64,000 bases of DNA from Macrococcoides caseolyticum (GTDB lineage Bacteria; Bacillota; Bacilli; Staphylococcales; Staphylococcaceae), in the NCBI RefSeq assembly GCF_021366795.1, contig NZ_JAHCPS010000004.1, forward strand, positions 124,001-188,000, given 5' to 3'. Of this stretch, positions 61,042-64,000 are shown in pieces. The notes below the pieces were generated by a model, which was given only the letters and a program-made list of their open reading frames with translations, searched no databases and had not been told where the DNA came from. Numbering within the stretch: position 1 is the first letter of the stretch; the number at the start of each line of letters is the position of its first letter. Both the position numbers and the translations under genes were made by a program.

Positions 61042-62448
61042 TTACATTGTGTGGATTGGGTTACCTAAAGCAACTTCCGCTGCTTCCATTGTAATTTCAC
61101 CTAAAGATGGGTGTGCATGAATTGTTAATGCGATATCTTCAACAGTCATACCTGTTTCAATTGCTAAACCTAATTCTGCGATCATATCTGATGCACCAGA
61201 ACCAGCGATTTGAGCACCAATTAATAAACCATCTTCTTTTAATGAGATTAATTTTAAGAAACCATCTGTTTCACCAATTGATAATGCACGACCATTCGCT
61301 GCATATGGGAATTTAGATGCTTTGAAATCTAATCCTTCTTCTTTCGCCATTGCTTCAGTATAACCTACTGTTGCAAGTTCAGGCTCAGTGAAACATACTG
61401 CAGGAATTGCTAAGTAATCTACTTCAGATTTTTCTCCAGCGATAACTTCAGCTGCAACTTTACCTTCGTATGAAGCTTTGTGCGCTAATGGAGGACCTGC
61501 AACGATATCTCCGATAGCGAAGATGTTGTCAACTGAAGAACGACCTTCTTCGTTAACTTCAACTAAGCCACGATCTGTTAATTTAACGCCTAAAGATTCT
61601 AAACCGATTTCTTCAGTATTTGGACGACGACCTACTGTTACTAAGCAGTAATCTGCTTCAATAGTATGTGTTTCGCCTTTAGCTTCATAAGTTACTTTAA
61701 CACCAGTTTCGCTCTCTTCAGCAGATTTAGCCATTGCTTCAGTTACAATGTCTACACCTTTTTTCTTAAGACCTTTTTTAACAACTTGTGTCATTTGTTT
61801 TTCGAATCCGCCTAAGATATCTTTAGCGCCTTCTAAAATTGTAACTTTAGTACCGAAGTTAGCGTAAGCAGTACCTAATTCAGAACCGATATAACCGCCA
61901 CCAACAACGACTAAGCTTTCTGGAATTTCAGTTAATGATAAAGCACCTGTTGAGTCGATAACACGTTTGTTGAATTTGAAGTTTGGAATTTCAATTGGAC
62001 GTGAACCTGTTGCAATGATTGCATGTTTGAATGTGTAAGTTTGGCTTGCTTTTTCAGTCATAACTTTTAAGTTATTTTGATCAACGAAGTAAGCTTCACC
62101 TTCAACGATTTCAACTTTGTTACCTTTTAATAAGGCACCAACACCGCCAGTTAATTTTTGAACAACGCCGCCTTTGAATTCTTGAACTTTAGAGAAATCA
62201 ACTGTAACGTTTTCTGCTTTAATTCCGAAGTCTTCAGAATGTTTTGCTGTCTCATATTTATGAGAAGCAGATAATAAAGCTTTAGAAGGAATACATCCAA
62301 CGTTTAAACATACGCCTCCAAAGTTACCTTTCTCAACGATTGTTACTTTTTGTCCTAATTGTGCTGCACGAATTGCTGCGACATATCCACCAGGACCTGC
62401 TCCGATTACAATAGTATCTGTTTCAATAGGAAAATCTCCAACTACCAT
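61042..62448 (-). CDS. pdhD: Dihydrolipoamide dehydrogenase (E3) of pyruvate dehydrogenase
   Basis: FAD/NAD disulfide oxidoreductase that reoxidises the lipoyl arms of E2. It has 468 residues. FAD motif [20 protein letters not shown], redox disulfide [19 protein letters not shown] motif [20 protein letters not shown], second FAD motif [20 protein letters not shown] and catalytic HAHPSLGE are all present. Ribosome site GGAGGGG lies in the last codons of pdhC. Confidence 0.98.
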   Translation of the reverse strand: MVVGDFPIETDTIVIGAGPGGYVAAIRAAQLGQKVTIVEKGNFGGVCLNVGCIPSKALLSASHKYETAKHSEDFGIKAENVTVDFSKVQEFKGGVVQKLTGGVGALLKGNKVEIVEGEAYFVDQNNLKVMTEKASQTYTFKHAIIATGSRPIEIPNFKFNKRVIDSTGALSLTEIPESLVVVGGGYIGSELGTAYANFGTKVTILEGAKDILGGFEKQMTQVVKKGLKKKGVDIVTEAMAKSAEESETGVKVTYEAKGETHTIEADYCLVTVGRRPNTEEIGLESLGVKLTDRGLVEVNEEGRSSVDNIFAIGDIVAGPPLAHKASYEGKVAAEVIAGEKSEVDYLAIPAVCFTEPELATVGYTEAMAKEEGLDFKASKFPYAANGRALSIGETDGFLKLISLKEDGLLIGAQIAGSGASDMIAELGLAIETGMTVEDIALTIHAHPSLGEITMEAAEVALGNPIHTM

Positions 62449-62452
62449 CTGT

Positions 62453-63742
62453 TTACCCCTCCATTAATAATAATTCTGGATTATTTAATAAACGCTTAAT
62501 ATGATTCATAGCATTTTGGCCTGTAGCACCATCGATTTGACGGTGGTCAAAGCTTAATGATAATGCTAATACTGGTGCTGCAACGATTTCGCCATCTTTA
62601 ACGATAGGTTTTTGAGCGATACGACCAATACCTAAAATTGCAACTTCAGGATGGTTAATTACTGGCGTGAACCATTGTCCACCAGCTGAACCTATATTAC
62701 TAATTGTACATGATGCACCCTTCATTTCGCTAGGAGAAAGTTTGCCATCACGTGCTTTAACAGCTAATTCATTAATTTCATCAGAAATTGCGAAGATTGA
62801 TTTACGATCTGCATTTTTAACGACTGGTACTAATAAACCACGTTCAGTATCAGCTGCGATACCGATGTTGTAGTAATGTTTGTGTACAACTTCTTCAGTT
62901 GCATCATCTAATGAAGTGTTTAACGCTGGGTAAGCTTTTAATGCTGATACTAACGCTTTAACAACATATGGTAAGAATGTTAATTTCGTACCTTGTTCAG
63001 CAGCGATTTCTTTAAATTTCTTACGGTGATCCCATAATGCTTGCACTTCAACTTCATCCATTAACGTAACGTGTGGTGCAGTGTGTTTAGAGTTAACCAT
63101 TGCTTTAGCAATCGCTTTACGCATTGCAGGAATTTTTTCGCGTGTTTCAGGGAAATCGCCTTCTGGTGCAACAACTGGTTGTGGTGCTGCTTTTTCAGCT
63201 GCTGGTTGTGCTGTCGTTGCTTCTTCTTTCGCTTGAGGTGCAGATTGTCCACCTTCTAAGTAAGCTAAGATATCGTCTTTTAATACACGACCGTTTTTAC
63301 CAGTTCCTGTTACAGCTTTGATGTTAACACCTTTTTCACGTGCAAGTTTACGCACTGAAGGCATCGCGATAACACGACGGTTTTCATCCACATCAACTGC
63401 AGCAGGTGCTTTAGTTTCTGCTGCTTTCGCTTCTTCTTTAACTTCAGCTTTCGCTTCTTCTTTTGGTGCTTCTTCAGTTGATGCTGATTCTTGCGCATGT
63501 GCATCGTCTGAATCGATTGTTACGATAACATCACCTAAGTTTGCGACTGTTCCTTCTTCAGCTACGATTGTATTGATTGTACCTGAAACTGGAGATGGAA
63601 TTTCCACTACAGATTTATCATTTTGTACTTCACATAAAATGTCATCTTCAGCAATAGTGTCACCAGCTGCAACGAACCACTTTACGATTTCACCTTCAAA
63701 AATCCCCTCACCAAGAGCGGGTAATTTAAATTCAAATGCCAC
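62453..63742 (-). CDS. pdhC: Dihydrolipoamide acetyltransferase (E2) of pyruvate dehydrogenase
   Basis: Core of the PDH complex, 429 residues. One lipoyl domain (about 1-80, lipoyl Lys in [14 protein letters not shown]) is followed by an Ala/Glu/Lys-rich linker and a peripheral-subunit-binding domain (about 127-165, [20 protein letters not shown]). A second Ala-rich linker leads to the catalytic domain with active site [28 protein letters not shown] precedes the ATG. Confidence 0.98.
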   Translation of the reverse strand: MAFEFKLPALGEGIFEGEIVKWFVAAGDTIAEDDILCEVQNDKSVVEIPSPVSGTINTIVAEEGTVANLGDVIVTIDSDDAHAQESASTEEAPKEEAKAEVKEEAKAAETKAPAAVDVDENRRVIAMPSVRKLAREKGVNIKAVTGTGKNGRVLKDDILAYLEGGQSAPQAKEEATTAQPAAEKAAPQPVVAPEGDFPETREKIPAMRKAIAKAMVNSKHTAPHVTLMDEVEVQALWDHRKKFKEIAAEQGTKLTFLPYVVKALVSALKAYPALNTSLDDATEEVVHKHYYNIGIAADTERGLLVPVVKNADRKSIFAISDEINELAVKARDGKLSPSEMKGASCTISNIGSAGGQWFTPVINHPEVAILGIGRIAQKPIVKDGEIVAAPVLALSLSFDHRQIDGATGQNAMNHIKRLLNNPELLLMEG

Positions 63743-63797
63743 AATAAATTCCTCCTAAAAGAATAAAATAGATTTTACGATTTTTATCATTTACATA

Positions 63798-63835
63798 ATG
63801 AAAAGTAACAACTGCAATGCAATGTTACTTTTCAT
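63798..63835 (-). other. 13-bp inverted repeat between pdhB and pdhC
   Basis: ATGAAAAGTAACA (63798-63810) is exactly complementary to TGTTACTTTTCAT (63823-63835), with a 12-base loop, inside the 113-bp pdhB-pdhC gap. No T run follows on the minus strand, so it is not a plain terminator; a processing or stability element is possible. Confidence 0.75.
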
Positions 63836-63855
63836 GTCTTATCAATCAAAGCACA

Positions 63856-64000
63856 TTAGAATTCTAATGTCTTTTTCGCTGCTTCAATGATATCTTCTTT
63901 GTTTGGTAACCAAACGTGTTCAGCTTGTGTGAATGGGTAAGCTGTATCAGCTGCTGCAACACGTGCGATAGGTGCTTCTAATGAAAGGATAGCACGTTCT
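63856..64000 (-). CDS. pdhB: Pyruvate dehydrogenase E1 beta subunit (C-terminal end, cut by window edge)
   Basis: Only the last 47 codons are visible: [20 protein letters not shown] continuing to [20 protein letters not shown] and Phe-stop. This is the typical E1-beta C-terminus (APIxRVAxxDxxxPF...W.P...DI...). It lies upstream of pdhC in the pdhABCD operon. The thiamine-diphosphate-binding part is beyond the window. Confidence 0.95.
   Translation of the reverse strand, partial: ERAILSLEAPIARVAAADTAYPFTQAEHVWLPNKEDIIEAAKKTLEF

Noticed and set aside
63318-63758. 146-residue Ser/Ala-rich plus-strand frame
   Set aside because: Shadow of the Ala/Glu-rich linker and lipoyl domain of pdhC.

Overview
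The window is a low-GC Firmicutes chromosome segment. It has the gene order of the Staphylococcaceae core: pyr operon, lspA-ileS, the dcw cell-division cluster, rpmF, coaD, pycA, ftsW, typA, the pot operon and pdh. It also carries a ctaA/ctaBCDEF-ctaG-ctaM locus for a caa3-type cytochrome c oxidase, with a cytochrome c domain fused to subunit II. Staphylococcus aureus lacks this oxidase, and Macrococcus is known to keep a more Bacillus-like respiratory chain. I infer Macrococcus (M. caseolyticus lineage) or a close relative. No tRNA, rRNA, prophage, transposase or CRISPR array was recognised.

Layout. 1-7.0 kb: pyrimidine operon, minus strand, pyrR-pyrP-pyrB-pyrC-carA-carB (carB cut by the left edge), with PyrR-type attenuators before pyrR and before pyrP. 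7.0-11.9 kb: rluD, lspA, a 61-bp palindromic tandem repeat array, and ileS with its T-box leader. 11.9-25.7 kb: the dcw cluster read right to left, mraZ-rsmH-ftsL-pbpA-mraY-murD-divIB-ftsA-ftsZ-ylmD-ylmE-sepF-yggT-ylmH-divIVA, with a three-repeat MraZ operator at its head. 25.8-36 kb: bshC, rpmF-yceD, tmcAL, coaD-rsmD, ylbG, a glycerophosphodiesterase, a methyltransferase, ylbF, ylbC, a YugN-like gene and an AI-2E-family permease.

36-44 kb: aerobic respiration. ctaB-C-D-E-F and then ctaG-ctaM run on the minus strand, and ctaA is divergent across a palindrome-rich promoter region. 44-55 kb: pycA, ftsW, ylaN, ylaH, typA, ylaF, a NERD-type gene split into two overlapping frames at an A9 run, suhB and two conserved genes of unknown role. 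56-61 kb: potR-potA-potB-potC-potD for polyamine uptake, and a UPF0223 gene. 61-64 kb: pdhB (cut by the right edge), pdhC and pdhD of pyruvate dehydrogenase.

The window joins nucleotide synthesis, septum and wall building, translation housekeeping and central carbon/respiratory metabolism. The most unusual content is non-coding. The main items are (i) a roughly 220-270 bp dispersed element present as two inverted copies about 18 kb apart, with a compensatory change in one stem; (ii) four exact 61-bp-period palindromic repeats between lspA and ileS; (iii) the A9-hairpin junction in the NERD gene; (iv) palindromes between ctaA and ctaB; and (v) a stem-loop sitting between the Shine-Dalgarno and start of mraY. 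All start choices and RNA structures were made by eye.
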